Source of the DNA: Chitinophaga hostae
Lineage (GTDB): Bacteria; Bacteroidota; Bacteroidia; Chitinophagales; Chitinophagaceae
Direction: 5' to 3'
Assembly: GCF_018224885.1 (NCBI RefSeq)
Contig: NZ_JAGTXB010000002.1
Span: 1 to 64,000, forward strand
Length of the DNA stretch: 64,000 nucleotides
Part shown: positions 35,679 to 44,651 of the stretch, one piece after another
How positions within the stretch are numbered: position 1 is the first letter of the stretch
Layout: each line of letters opens with the position of its first letter
Made by a program: the position numbers and the translations under genes
The notes under the pieces: model-generated
Database searches by the model: none
Seen by the model: the letters and a program-made list of their open reading frames with translations, nothing else
Told to the model about the DNA's origin: nothing

Positions 35679-36491
35679 ATGCCAGATTTTGAACTAAAAC
35701 GGGATATTTCCACGGGAATTCTTCGCCGGGTGAAAGGGGAACCCTTCTTTCAGTTAAACCGCTATTTTCCTTCCCCTTTATTAGCCGGATTTGTAGAACA
35801 TTACTGGGTGGTGGAATGGGATTTACCGGCAGGGGTGACCCATATACAGGAGGTGCTGCCCACCCTGTCGGTGCAACTGGTATTTCAACATGATGATGCC
35901 AGCATTTACGGGGTCATGAAGAAGCGTTTTATCCGGCATCTCTCCGGCACTGAAAGGGCTGTAGGAGTGAAGTTCAAGCCAGGCAGCTTTTATCCTTTTC
36001 TTAAAAGACCTGTTAATACCATAGCACAGCGGGAGGCGAATGCCTATGCCTTACTGGGTATCACCCGGCCGCCTATACGAATCGAATTGTGCGGAGAGCA
36101 CTGTGTACCGCTTGCAGCAATTGAGTCCCTGTTGCTGGACCTTCTCCCGGAAAAAGATGAAAAAATGGAACTGGTGCAACAGATTACTACTGCGGTAATG
36201 GCGGACCATACCATTATTTCCGCCAACCAGCTGGCGGCGCAGTTCCACCTGACGGTACGCACCCTCGAAAGACTTTTTAGTAAATATGCCGGCACCAATC
36301 CCAAATGGATGATCAAAGTTTTCAGGTTCCATGAAATTGTAGAACAGATCGCTGCCAGCCTGGAAATGAACTGGGCGCAGCTGGCAACAGGTTTGGGATA
36401 CTTCGACCAGGCACATTTTATAAAGGATTTCCGGATGATTATCGGGAAAACGCCCCAGGAGTATGCCCGGGAATGCCGGGATCACCAGTAG
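35679..36491 (+). CDS. AraC-family transcriptional regulator
   Basis: A 270-residue regulator with a C-terminal double HTH of AraC type (about 165-265). The first helix pair is ISANQLAAQFHLTVRTLERLF, and the second is MNWAQLATGLGYFDQAHFIKDFRMIIGKTPQEY. The N-terminal part (PLLAGFVEHYWVVEWDLPAG, VGVKFKPGSFYPFLKRPV) is the DUF6597-like sensor common in Bacteroidota. It likely controls the divergent SnoaL-like gene through the 64-bp shared region. ATG 35679 is chosen because upstream codons lie in that region. Confidence 0.88.
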   Translation: MPDFELKRDISTGILRRVKGEPFFQLNRYFPSPLLAGFVEHYWVVEWDLPAGVTHIQEVLPTLSVQLVFQHDDASIYGVMKKRFIRHLSGTERAVGVKFKPGSFYPFLKRPVNTIAQREANAYALLGITRPPIRIELCGEHCVPLAAIESLLLDLLPEKDEKMELVQQITTAVMADHTIISANQLAAQFHLTVRTLERLFSKYAGTNPKWMIKVFRFHEIVEQIAASLEMNWAQLATGLGYFDQAHFIKDFRMIIGKTPQEYARECRDHQ

Positions 36492-36507
36492 GGCAGAGAG
36501 GAGGTAT

Positions 36508-36885
36508 TTAATTGTCCTTTAAGCTGCCGTCGGCTTCTATCAAACAACCATCTTCCACACAGTCGCGATCGGCATAATCATTTCCCCATTTGTTCATGAT
36601 GGAGATAACGTCAATGAGTCTTGTACCCCACCCGGTCAGGTAATATTCCACCCTGAGCGGTACTTCCGCGTATATTTTTTTATAAACAATATTGGTTTCC
36701 TCCATTTCTTTGAGCTGCTGGCTCAGCACCCGCAGGGTAGATCCGGGAATGGCACGCCACATTTCACTGGGCCGGCGTATGCCCATCTGTATACAATCCA
36801 GTAAACAAGGCTTCCATTTGCCGCCAAGGGCTTTGATCGTAATATTTACGCCATATCCGATTTCCGGGAGCTTTTTAACGTACAT
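36508..36885 (-). CDS. HxlR-family transcriptional regulator
   Basis: A 125-residue winged-helix regulator: NITIKALGGKWKPCLLDCIQ, RRPSEMWRAIPGSTLRVLSQQLKEME and YYLTGWGTRLIDVISIMNKWG are the standard HxlR blocks. Many HxlR proteins have a redox-active Cys just before the first block (CPxxxTLxxIGGKW). Here the equivalent residues are GVNITIKALGGKW, so that Cys is missing, although Cys27 and Cys31 follow. It is divergent from the RND transporter gene and may control it. Confidence 0.9.
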   Translation of the reverse strand: MYVKKLPEIGYGVNITIKALGGKWKPCLLDCIQMGIRRPSEMWRAIPGSTLRVLSQQLKEMEETNIVYKKIYAEVPLRVEYYLTGWGTRLIDVISIMNKWGNDYADRDCVEDGCLIEADGSLKDN

Positions 36886-36904
36886 AAGGCACCATTTTAT
36901 GTTT

Positions 36905-36935
36905 CAAATATATTCCATTTCCAGGAAGGCGCCGA
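36905..36935 (-). promoter_or_regulatory. Promoter of HxlR gene
   Basis: On the minus strand a TATATTTG element at 36905-36912 matches TAnnTTTG, with TTCG about 19 nt upstream in place of TTTG. It lies 20 nt before the start codon. Confidence 0.4.
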
Positions 36936-37076
36936 ACCATGCCATAGTGATAAATTTATCATTACCTGAATATTTCCCCGGGTATTGTTTCCACTTTCAA
37001 TTAAAGGGACCTTTGCCCGGTAAATAATAACAATTACATACGGAGCGGCCGCCCGGTTTTTATAACTGACTATTTT

Positions 37077-40000
37077 ATGCTTACGAAAATAATTGACCGT
37101 CCTGTTGCGGCCACAGTGGTATCCGTTATCCTGTTGATACTGGGGTTGCTGGCATTGAACCGTTTGCCCATGGAAACCTTTCCTGATGTTGCTCCGCCTT
37201 CTGTGACAGTAACTGCCCGGTATCCGGGCGCCAATGCAGAAACCATTGCCCGTGCTATTGCCGCTCCGTTGGAGCAGGTGATCAATGGTGTGGAAAACAT
37301 GACTTATATGTCGTCCTCTTCCTCCAATGATGGTACCCTCACCCTCACCATATTTTTTAAACAGGGTACCAATCCCGACCAGGCAGCCGTAAATGTGCAG
37401 AACCGTGTGGCGCAGGCCATGAACCAATTGCCGAAAGAAGCGATAGAGGCGGGTGTTGTTACAGCAAAACAGCAAAACGGCATGATCATGTTTGTGGATG
37501 TATTTGCCACCGATGGCCGATACGACGGAGAATTTGTTAATAACTATGCGTTGATTAACCTGATTCCACAGATACAACGGATTCCAGGGGTGGGGAAAGT
37601 GGCGCTCTATGGCTATAAAGACTATGCGATGCGCATATGGCTGAACCCCGCACAGCTGGCGGTTTACCAGCTAACTCCGCAGGAAGTGATCGCTGCTATC
37701 AACCACCAGAACCTGGAAGCGGCACCTGGCCGCCTTGGAGAGGGGAGCAACGTAGCCTTTGAATATGCGATCAAATACAAAGGCAAACTCAACAAGGAAA
37801 TAGACTATGAAAACATTGTGATCCGCGCAACGCCCGGAGGTAAAGTAATGCGGTTAAAAGATGTGGCGCGTATTGAACTGGGCTCACTTGATCACGTATA
37901 TGCATCGGCGGTATCTACCATGGGAAAGGCCGACGCAGGGATGTTCATCTACCAGGTGCCGGGTTCTAATGCCAATGAAATACAAACAGCTATCAATGAT
38001 TTAATGAAACGTGTTAGCAAAACTTTTCCCAGTGGCCTGGAATATAACATGAGTTACAGCACCAAAGATTTCCTGGACGAAGCCATTGACCAGGTAACTC
38101 ATACCCTGGTGGAAGCATTTATCCTCGTGTTTATAGTGGTGTTCCTGTTTCTGCAGGACTGGCGCTCCACGCTGATCCCTGCAATAGCCGTACCCGTATC
38201 CATTATAGGGACCTTCTTTTTTATGCAGTTGTTTGGACTAACCATTAACCTGCTCACGCTTTTTGCACTGATCCTGGCCATCGGAATTGTGGTAGATGAT
38301 GCCGTGGTGGTAGTGGAAGCTGTACACAGCAAACTGGCGCAGGGCATGAAGCCCCGCTCTGCCACTATCAGCGCTATGAGCGAAATTACCGGCGCGGTCT
38401 TTTCTATTACACTGGTGATGGCGGCTGTTTTTTTACCGATTGGTCTTACCGAAGGCCCGGTAGGTGTGTTCTACCGGCAATTTGCATTTACATTGGCCAT
38501 CGCCATTGTGCTCTCTGCGATTAACGCTTTAACGTTGAGCCCCGCATTAAGCGCCATACTGCTGAAAGAAACACATACCCCCGATAAGAAAGCAGGCCAT
38601 CGTTTCTTTGATTTGTTTAACGCCGGTTTTGAAGCAGCAACCGGGAAATACCTGAAAGCCGCCAGGTTTTTTATACAAAAAAAATGGCTGGCATTTGGCG
38701 GGTTGGCGATTGTTACCGCTGCTACTTTTTTCCTGGTGCAAACTACGCCAAAGGCTTTTATTCCTACGGAGGACCAGAAAAACCTGATATCTACGGTGAG
38801 TCTTCCGCCCGGAGCAGGTTATGCGCGGATGAAGCAACTGCTGGACCGTGTTGAAAGAGAGGTGAACCACATCGCCGCAGTTGAATTTACCGAAATTGTA
38901 GTGGGCGAAAACCTCATGAGCGCCAGCATCTCCCCCTCTTACGGCTCTATGTATATTGTGCTGAAGCCTAAAAAAGAAAGAGGTGATTTTGCAGATATCA
39001 ACCAGATCGCGGATTCCATTAATAAGATCTTTTACAGTTTCCCGGAAGGTAACTCGTTTACTTTTACGATGCCCACGGTACCTGGATTCGGTGCGATCGA
39101 TGGACTGGATGTTGTGCTGAAAGATAATACCGGCGGTAATATCCAAAAACTGGCGCGACAGGCCGATATGTTCATAGCTGATCTGCTGGCGCGTAAGGAA
39201 ATAGGCGTGGCGTATACATCTTTCAATGCCAACTTCCCGCAGTTTCAGCTGGAAGTAGACGAAGTAAAGGCCAAACAGTTCGGCGTGGAAGTAAGCGAGG
39301 TGTTATCCACAATGCAGGCATATTATGGCAGCGTATATGCATCCGATTTCAACCGCTTTGGCAAGTATTACCGGGTAGTAGTGCAGGCCGATATTCCTTA
39401 CCGGGTAGATGAAAGCAGTCTTGGCTATATCTATGTTAAAAACATATATGGAGAAATGGTACCGGTGCGGTCTATGGCCCGTTTGCAACGGGTATTCGGA
39501 CCAGAGGTCATCAACCACCTGAACCAGGCCAACGCCATTACCATCAGTGTGCAGGCGAAGAAAGGCTTTTCCTCCGGCGATGCGATGAAAGCAGTGAATG
39601 AAGTGGCCGGCGTTTTACCGGTCGACTTCTCACACGAATTTATCGGTATGGCCAGGGAAGAGCAGGCTGCCGGTAAGCAAACGGTATTTATATTCGGGTT
39701 GTGCGTGATATTTGTCTATTTCCTGCTGTCGGCCCAATATGAAAGCTATGTTTTACCGCTGGCCGTGATGTTATCATTGCCAGCAGGCATCTTCGGCGTA
39801 TTTGCATTCATCCGCCTGATGGACGTTACCAACAATATTTATGTACAGATAGGACTGATCATGCTGATTGGGTTGCTTTCCAAAAATGCGATTTTAATAG
39901 TGGAATTTGCCCTGCAAAGACGACGAGCGGGTAAAGGACTCGTCGATGCTGCTTTGGAGGCTGCAAGGCTTCGTTTACGCCCTATTTTGATGACATCACT

Positions 40001-40193
40001 GGCCTTTGTAGCAGGACTGTTGCCTTTGTTGTTTGCCCGGGGAGCTTCCGAACAGGGCAACAGGGCTATTGCTTCCGGAGCTATAGGAGGAATGCTGTTT
40101 GGCGTGGTACTGGGCCTGTTGGTGATTCCCGCGCTATTTGTGGTATTCCGGGCATTGCATGAGCGGATATTTGGACAAAAACCGGCGAATTAA
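37077..40193 (+). CDS. RND efflux permease (HAE1/AcrB type)
   Basis: A 1038-residue inner-membrane proton-driven exporter of the AcrB/MexB type with 12 TM segments and two large periplasmic loops. The proton-relay residues are present: paired Asp in AIGIVVDDAVVVVEAV (TM4) and Lys in LLSKNAILIVEFA (TM10). The C-terminal LRLRPILMTSLAFVAGLLPL is typical. The usual partners, a membrane-fusion protein and a TolC-like channel, are not encoded on either side, so they must come from another locus. It is divergent from an HxlR regulator, which is an unusual genetic arrangement. Confidence 0.94.
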   Translation: MLTKIIDRPVAATVVSVILLILGLLALNRLPMETFPDVAPPSVTVTARYPGANAETIARAIAAPLEQVINGVENMTYMSSSSSNDGTLTLTIFFKQGTNPDQAAVNVQNRVAQAMNQLPKEAIEAGVVTAKQQNGMIMFVDVFATDGRYDGEFVNNYALINLIPQIQRIPGVGKVALYGYKDYAMRIWLNPAQLAVYQLTPQEVIAAINHQNLEAAPGRLGEGSNVAFEYAIKYKGKLNKEIDYENIVIRATPGGKVMRLKDVARIELGSLDHVYASAVSTMGKADAGMFIYQVPGSNANEIQTAINDLMKRVSKTFPSGLEYNMSYSTKDFLDEAIDQVTHTLVEAFILVFIVVFLFLQDWRSTLIPAIAVPVSIIGTFFFMQLFGLTINLLTLFALILAIGIVVDDAVVVVEAVHSKLAQGMKPRSATISAMSEITGAVFSITLVMAAVFLPIGLTEGPVGVFYRQFAFTLAIAIVLSAINALTLSPALSAILLKETHTPDKKAGHRFFDLFNAGFEAATGKYLKAARFFIQKKWLAFGGLAIVTAATFFLVQTTPKAFIPTEDQKNLISTVSLPPGAGYARMKQLLDRVEREVNHIAAVEFTEIVVGENLMSASISPSYGSMYIVLKPKKERGDFADINQIADSINKIFYSFPEGNSFTFTMPTVPGFGAIDGLDVVLKDNTGGNIQKLARQADMFIADLLARKEIGVAYTSFNANFPQFQLEVDEVKAKQFGVEVSEVLSTMQAYYGSVYASDFNRFGKYYRVVVQADIPYRVDESSLGYIYVKNIYGEMVPVRSMARLQRVFGPEVINHLNQANAITISVQAKKGFSSGDAMKAVNEVAGVLPVDFSHEFIGMAREEQAAGKQTVFIFGLCVIFVYFLLSAQYESYVLPLAVMLSLPAGIFGVFAFIRLMDVTNNIYVQIGLIMLIGLLSKNAILIVEFALQRRRAGKGLVDAALEAARLRLRPILMTSLAFVAGLLPLLFARGASEQGNRAIASGAIGGMLFGVVLGLLVIPALFVVFRALHERIFGQKPAN

Positions 40194-40284
40194 CTGCACT
40201 ATTATGGATGGGAATGCTTTTTGGCAACTCCGGTAACAGGCAACTATCCGGGCCGATGCTACGTATTAACAGGAAACAACTGTT

Positions 40285-40791
40285 ATGAAAAAAGCATCTT
40301 TTTTTCACCTTTGCAGGAAGCAGTTGCTGGCATACAGTTTAGTGGGGATAGCTGCATGGCTGGCCGCTTGTGGTAAAGGAAACGGGTATGGCGGAGATAA
40401 CCCGCCACCGGGAAATACCAATTATAGCATCAGCGCTTCTCTCAGCGGGACACAGGAAGTACCGGCTAATGCCACTACCGGTTCTGGAATGCTCACAGGT
40501 ACCTATGATCCGTCGTCATATACCATTACCTACACCCTTTCATGGACAGGCATCACAGGTGTACCCACCGGCATGCACTTTCATGGTCCGGCTGCCTCAG
40601 GACAAAATGCCGCGGTGGCCGTTGCTATAACTGGCTTTACTGCCGCTACCGCCGGCAGCACCTATGGAACAACCGTGATTACTGCCGCACAAGGCGCAGA
40701 TCTGATAGCCGGAAAATGGTATGTTAATATTCATACTGCTGCTTATGGAAATGGGGAAATAAGAGGACAGATAACAAGTACAAAGAATTAA
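40285..40791 (+). CDS. CHRD-domain lipoprotein
   Basis: A 168-residue lipoprotein (lipobox AAC, Cys about 29) with a Gly/Pro-rich linker. One CHRD domain (about 50-165) follows: SASLSGTQEVPANATTGSGM, GVPTGMHFHGPAASGQNA and KWYVNIHTAAYGNGEIRGQI. CHRD domains occur in chordin and in many secreted bacterial proteins and are of unknown biochemical function. It stands alone and is followed by a terminator. Confidence 0.9.
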   Translation: MKKASFFHLCRKQLLAYSLVGIAAWLAACGKGNGYGGDNPPPGNTNYSISASLSGTQEVPANATTGSGMLTGTYDPSSYTITYTLSWTGITGVPTGMHFHGPAASGQNAAVAVAITGFTAATAGSTYGTTVITAAQGADLIAGKWYVNIHTAAYGNGEIRGQITSTKN

Positions 40792-40812
40792 TAGTAAGGT
40801 GATAGGTGTTTG

Positions 40813-40844
40813 AAAAAAAGAGGGTGGCATCACCCTCTTTTTTT
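40813..40844. terminator. Bidirectional terminator
   Basis: A 14-bp stem (AAAAAAAGAGGGTG with CACCCTCTTTTTTT) around a 4-nt loop. It works for the CHRD gene on the plus strand and would also follow the gene remnant on the minus strand. Confidence 0.92.
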
Positions 40845-40923
40845 ATTGGAAACGAATACCGATGTTAATGCCCCACCGCCTCATATACAAGATAAAATAG
40901 TTCACTTTATCAATATGGGTAAT
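40843..40923 (-). pseudogene. C-terminal remnant of an outer-membrane beta-barrel gene
   Basis: On the minus strand this reads about 26 codons ending VNYFILYMRRWGINIGIRFQ and a stop, which is the usual last strand of a Bacteroidota outer-membrane protein. The frame is closed by TGA just upstream and has no good start. The terminator at 40813-40844 sits where a terminator for such a gene should be. The rest of the gene appears to have been deleted, with the kinase gene now starting about 60 bp away. Confidence 0.45.
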
Positions 40924-40984
40924 GGATCAATGGAAATATATCAGTATTTTCATGCGAGCAGCGTTATGCCCTCAACCGTTAAAG

Positions 40985-42700
40985 ATGATCTACCTACAAC
41001 TGAAGAAATTATTAACCTCGGGTGCAAACAGGCCAACAGCATCTGAGAACAGATCTATCACCCTCATTAACTCACTGGCATTGCTAATGGCGGTGATGGT
41101 GCTGGGTATCGGGTTATTCTTTTATTTCCTTATTCCAACTTTATCGATCCTGCTCCCGGTGTTGGTGGAATCGCTGCTGTTTGCAGGAGTGATTGTGCTG
41201 AATGTTTACAACCGGCATACCGCGGCCAATATGGCGATGTTCCTGATCCATTGCGCATCGGCCGTATACTGGGGCGGATACCTCGGCCCGGCATTGCCCG
41301 TAAACCTGGTGGCGGCATTTCTGCTGGTATTCCTGATATCCGGCTCCTTTCTTATTTACAGGAAGAAAGCGCAGCGGATGATTTGCCTTGTTGCCACGCT
41401 GATCCTCATTTGTATGGTAGCCTTGAATGATTATTACCACTGGATGCACCCGGTGGTAATGAGTGAAAAGAACACGGCGCTATTCCAGTTTTTTTGCACG
41501 GTAGGAATGATTGTATTGATTACCATCATTTACATCTCCTATGTGGGCGAAAACGATTTATTAATGGCGGAATCCCGGCAGAAAACAATTTATGTAAATG
41601 AGATCTCGCATGAAATAAGAACACCGATGAATGCGGTTTATGGTATTGCGCAACTGTTAAAAAGAGAAACTAAACTCAACCCGGATCTGAAAGGCGTGGC
41701 GCCTTTGATTGACCTTTTGCTGACTTCCAGCATCAATGCAAGAAATATTATTAACGGCGTGCTTGATATGGCTGAAATTGAAGCCGGTAAAATTGATAAA
41801 ATAGAAGAAACGGCGATACAAACGGTGGCATATTTCCAAAGTATCGCAGATGCCTATAAAGTTCTCGCCAGGTCCAGGGGTATCACTATCACACTGGATA
41901 TAGCAAACATGCCTGAAGTAATTTTTTGTGACCAGATTAAAATAAACCAGGTGCTTACCAACCTGTTGGCCAATGCCATTAAGTATGCCGTAGGTAAGAG
42001 CACGGTGTGTTTATCGATCACCGGTAACGGAGAGGAATGGTATATAAAAGTGGTTAATAAGGGTACGCCCATTCCACCCCAGAAATTAGCGATCATATTC
42101 GATCCGTTCATTACCGGGAAAGATCACCAGGTGGAAGGTACAGGGCTGGGATTAGCCATCGCTAAAAATAAAGTAACCGCGCTGGGAGGTAACATCAAAG
42201 CCGAAAGTCTTGATACCGGTGTCACTACGTTTACGGCTACCTTGCCGCTCAAACCGGGAACCTTGGAGGATATCGCACCGCATACAGATGTGGAGGAAAA
42301 TACAGAAGATATAGACCTGGCCAACATCAGCGTTTTTATTGCGGAGGACAACGAAATTAATGCGGCGTTATTGAAAGGGGCATTAAAGAATATGGAATGC
42401 AAAGTAGCTGCTGCTGCCAATGGCGTTGAGTTGCTGCACCTCGTGGAAAAAGAGATCCCGGATATTATTATTCTCGATATGCACATGCCCGTTATGTCGG
42501 GTAATGAAACGCTGAAGTACCTGCAGGATGCAGCGGACTTCCGTAACATCCCCGTAATAATAGCAACAGCCGATGCTTTTACTCAAAATGACAACGCTCT
42601 GATGAAAGCCGGCGCAGCAGCCGTTATCCGGAAACCGATAGATTACAGGGAGCTGCAACTGATCATGCATCGCATACTCTTCAAAGGCGAAATTATATAA
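40985..42700 (+). CDS. Hybrid sensor histidine kinase/response regulator
   Basis: A 571-residue kinase. In order: about six TM segments (residues 24-185), a HisKA domain with phospho-acceptor His209 in NEISHEIRTPMNA, and a HATPase_c domain (NQVLTNLLANAIKYAVG, FDPFITGKDHQVEGTGLGLAIAKN). A C-terminal receiver domain has Asp498 in IIILDMHMPVMSGNE. No separate output regulator is adjacent. I choose ATG 40985, since homologous membrane kinases begin close to the QLKKL...ENRSITLINSLALL segment; ATG 40922 would add 21 residues that overlap a gene remnant on the other strand. The stimulus is unknown. Confidence 0.9.
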   Translation: MIYLQLKKLLTSGANRPTASENRSITLINSLALLMAVMVLGIGLFFYFLIPTLSILLPVLVESLLFAGVIVLNVYNRHTAANMAMFLIHCASAVYWGGYLGPALPVNLVAAFLLVFLISGSFLIYRKKAQRMICLVATLILICMVALNDYYHWMHPVVMSEKNTALFQFFCTVGMIVLITIIYISYVGENDLLMAESRQKTIYVNEISHEIRTPMNAVYGIAQLLKRETKLNPDLKGVAPLIDLLLTSSINARNIINGVLDMAEIEAGKIDKIEETAIQTVAYFQSIADAYKVLARSRGITITLDIANMPEVIFCDQIKINQVLTNLLANAIKYAVGKSTVCLSITGNGEEWYIKVVNKGTPIPPQKLAIIFDPFITGKDHQVEGTGLGLAIAKNKVTALGGNIKAESLDTGVTTFTATLPLKPGTLEDIAPHTDVEENTEDIDLANISVFIAEDNEINAALLKGALKNMECKVAAAANGVELLHLVEKEIPDIIILDMHMPVMSGNETLKYLQDAADFRNIPVIIATADAFTQNDNALMKAGAAAVIRKPIDYRELQLIMHRILFKGEII

Positions 42701-42864
42701 CATAATAAGTTATTTTTGTTCATATACCCGTAACAGCAAAAACGAATTAAAAATAACCGCTATCTAATTTCAGCCATATTCCTATATTTTCGCGGGTACA
42801 CATCGGGTATGCAACTATTTGCGAAATCATTATTGCTCTTTGCGTTAAAAGAGATATCTATCAT

Positions 42865-43719
42865 GTGGAAATTTATTTCAACGATATAGTAGATGCCATT
42901 TTACCAAACCTCCTGGCTTTTTTTACGGCGTGGATATACAGCAGTCAGCCATTCAGGGATATTACCCTGCCTTTGTTACGCTGCCTGGTTTATTCAGTCA
43001 TCTATATCTATACGTTTTGTATCAGCAACCAGATTAACTCAATTGAGGAAGATAAAATTAACAAACCCTACAGGGCGCTGCCGACTGGATATGTAACGTT
43101 ACCGGGCACACGAAAACGACTCCTGTTCTATAATGTCGTTTACCTCCTGGTTGGTGGACTATATGATATATTATGGTGGTCGCTGGCCTGGCAGATAGTT
43201 ACTTACCTGCTGAATTTCCGGGGTTGGAGTCATCACTGGTTTACGAAAAATGTGTTGGGAATGACCCTGGGAACCATCATTTTACTGAATGCACAGTTTA
43301 ATATAGCCACAGAAAGTGTTCATCTGTCCATCAGCACCATTGCGTACATTTTCATCATCAGTCTCTGGGCCGGCGTGGCCCTGCCTATCCAGGACATGAG
43401 AGACCAGGAAGGCGACCGGGAGATGGGGCGTAAAACCCTGCCGCTGGTTTATGGCGATCACCAGGCGCGGAAAATACTCTTCATAAACTTCGCCCTGGTT
43501 TGCCCGATAATATTTCTTCTTCTGCTACTCACGCAGTTACCATTTATCATCATTATCACTTCCGGCATCCCCGTGGCCATCCTGGTTATTTCCATTGCCA
43601 CCCACTGGCTGATCGCATTTCGTATTCTCCGGTTTAAAACACCCCGGGAAGATAATCTCACCTATCATATCTACGTGATTCTTTTCTGCATTTCCATACC
43701 CATCATTTGTGTGCTCTGA
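42865..43719 (+). CDS. UbiA-superfamily enzyme with degenerate first Asp motif
   Basis: A 284-residue membrane protein with about eight TM segments. Two UbiA motifs are visible. The first, NQINSIEEDKINKPYRALPTG (55-75), aligns with NDxxDxxxDxxNxPxR but has Gln56 and Ser59 where the first two Asp should be; Asp63 is kept. The second, QDMRDQEGDREMGRKTLPLV, keeps its Asp residues. Typical UbiA enzymes attach prenyl chains to aromatic or glycerol acceptors using Mg bound by both motifs. The changed first motif resembles atypical members, including UbiA-type terpene cyclases. No ATG exists in frame, so GTG 42865 is the start. It has no quinone-pathway neighbours. Confidence 0.8.
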   Translation: MEIYFNDIVDAILPNLLAFFTAWIYSSQPFRDITLPLLRCLVYSVIYIYTFCISNQINSIEEDKINKPYRALPTGYVTLPGTRKRLLFYNVVYLLVGGLYDILWWSLAWQIVTYLLNFRGWSHHWFTKNVLGMTLGTIILLNAQFNIATESVHLSISTIAYIFIISLWAGVALPIQDMRDQEGDREMGRKTLPLVYGDHQARKILFINFALVCPIIFLLLLLTQLPFIIIITSGIPVAILVISIATHWLIAFRILRFKTPREDNLTYHIYVILFCISIPIICVL

Positions 43720-43832
43720 TCTTTCCTTGTGCAACAGTTCTTTTATCTGTCTGGAATAATTCAGTATTTTAAATTTGAAACTGGCCGGATATCCTGATCC
43801 GCCTCCGTACCACTCACTATAACTATCGCAAT

Positions 43833-44456
43833 ATGTTCAGATGTACAATAATAATATCCCTGTTCATTTCGTTAATCAGCTATGAAAGTTGGGGGCAAAA
43901 CGCCAAGAAGGAGAGCATAGCTGCTTTTCGCGCAATCACCCGTTTGGATATCTCAGGGATAAAAAAAGGGCAACACCTCGAATTTGCCTATCTCTATCCG
44001 GTAAAACAATTTATAGAATACACGGCAGAATTCGGAAAAAGGGATACATCTAAAAAGTGGGGCCCAACAACCATAGAACAGGTTTTCCGGGATTCGGCCT
44101 TCACCTATTTTGTGAGAGCGGACGAATTAGGTAGTCCGATCAATTTTTTCCGCGTTAACAACAATGAGCTAATAGATCTGGATTACAGCGAATTTGATGG
44201 AAAGGCTGTAAAGGACAAGTTTATTGCAGAAGTAATACCTGGATCGGATAAGGAACAGGTGGAAAGAAAGGAAAAGAATATAGGAATGGGCTTTTATCGT
44301 GGAAGCTTCAGGTATAATTATCAGCCGGAAACGAAGCTCCTGGAGATGACCTACAGATGGAAAATAACAGGCGATTTCCAAAGAATAATTAACAAGACCT
44401 ACAACGCTAAATACGACCTGAATACCAGGCAGTTTAAGGATATTTCCAGGCGATGA
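43833..44456 (+). CDS. Secreted protein of unknown function
   Basis: A 207-residue protein with a signal peptide (1-21, SYESWGQ). The mature part is charged and beta-rich (GQHLEFAYLYPVKQFIEYTAEF, YRGSFRYNYQPETKLLEMTYRWK). I do not recognise a family. It lies between the UbiA-type gene and the glycan cluster with its own gaps of over 100 bp on both sides, so it is probably a single-gene unit. Confidence 0.6.
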   Translation: MFRCTIIISLFISLISYESWGQNAKKESIAAFRAITRLDISGIKKGQHLEFAYLYPVKQFIEYTAEFGKRDTSKKWGPTTIEQVFRDSAFTYFVRADELGSPINFFRVNNNELIDLDYSEFDGKAVKDKFIAEVIPGSDKEQVERKEKNIGMGFYRGSFRYNYQPETKLLEMTYRWKITGDFQRIINKTYNAKYDLNTRQFKDISRR

Positions 44457-44651
44457 GGTATGTTTTGTAAGTCCTGGTTTTAACCCCGGGGTCGTCCTAT
44501 GCGGGTGTGGTGGCTGAACTTTTTCCCTCCCGGGTTTGTTGCTCTTAGCAAATGCTGGTTATATATAGATAATCTTAGTACATTTAACCTACTTACTATA
44601 TTTATAGTCAAAGTAAATAAAGAGAATGGTGGGTCCACAATATGCATTACC

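Noticed and set aside
36897..37577. Long open frame on the minus strand opposite the start of the RND permease gene (226 codons)
   Set aside because: His- and Arg-rich translation without family features, fully antisense to a clear permease; a codon-bias shadow.
42809..42890. Possible frameshifted N-terminus of the UbiA-type gene starting at ATG 42809 (MQLFAKSLLLF...)
   Set aside because: It ends at a stop after 26 codons and its sequence does not match the expected family start; the GTG start at 42865 gives a sensible first helix, so no frameshift is needed.
44499..44651. Longer N-terminus for the GT14 enzyme
   Set aside because: The frame is open but the 51 extra residues do not resemble the family, which begins at the MANIIVLHQYPG strand.
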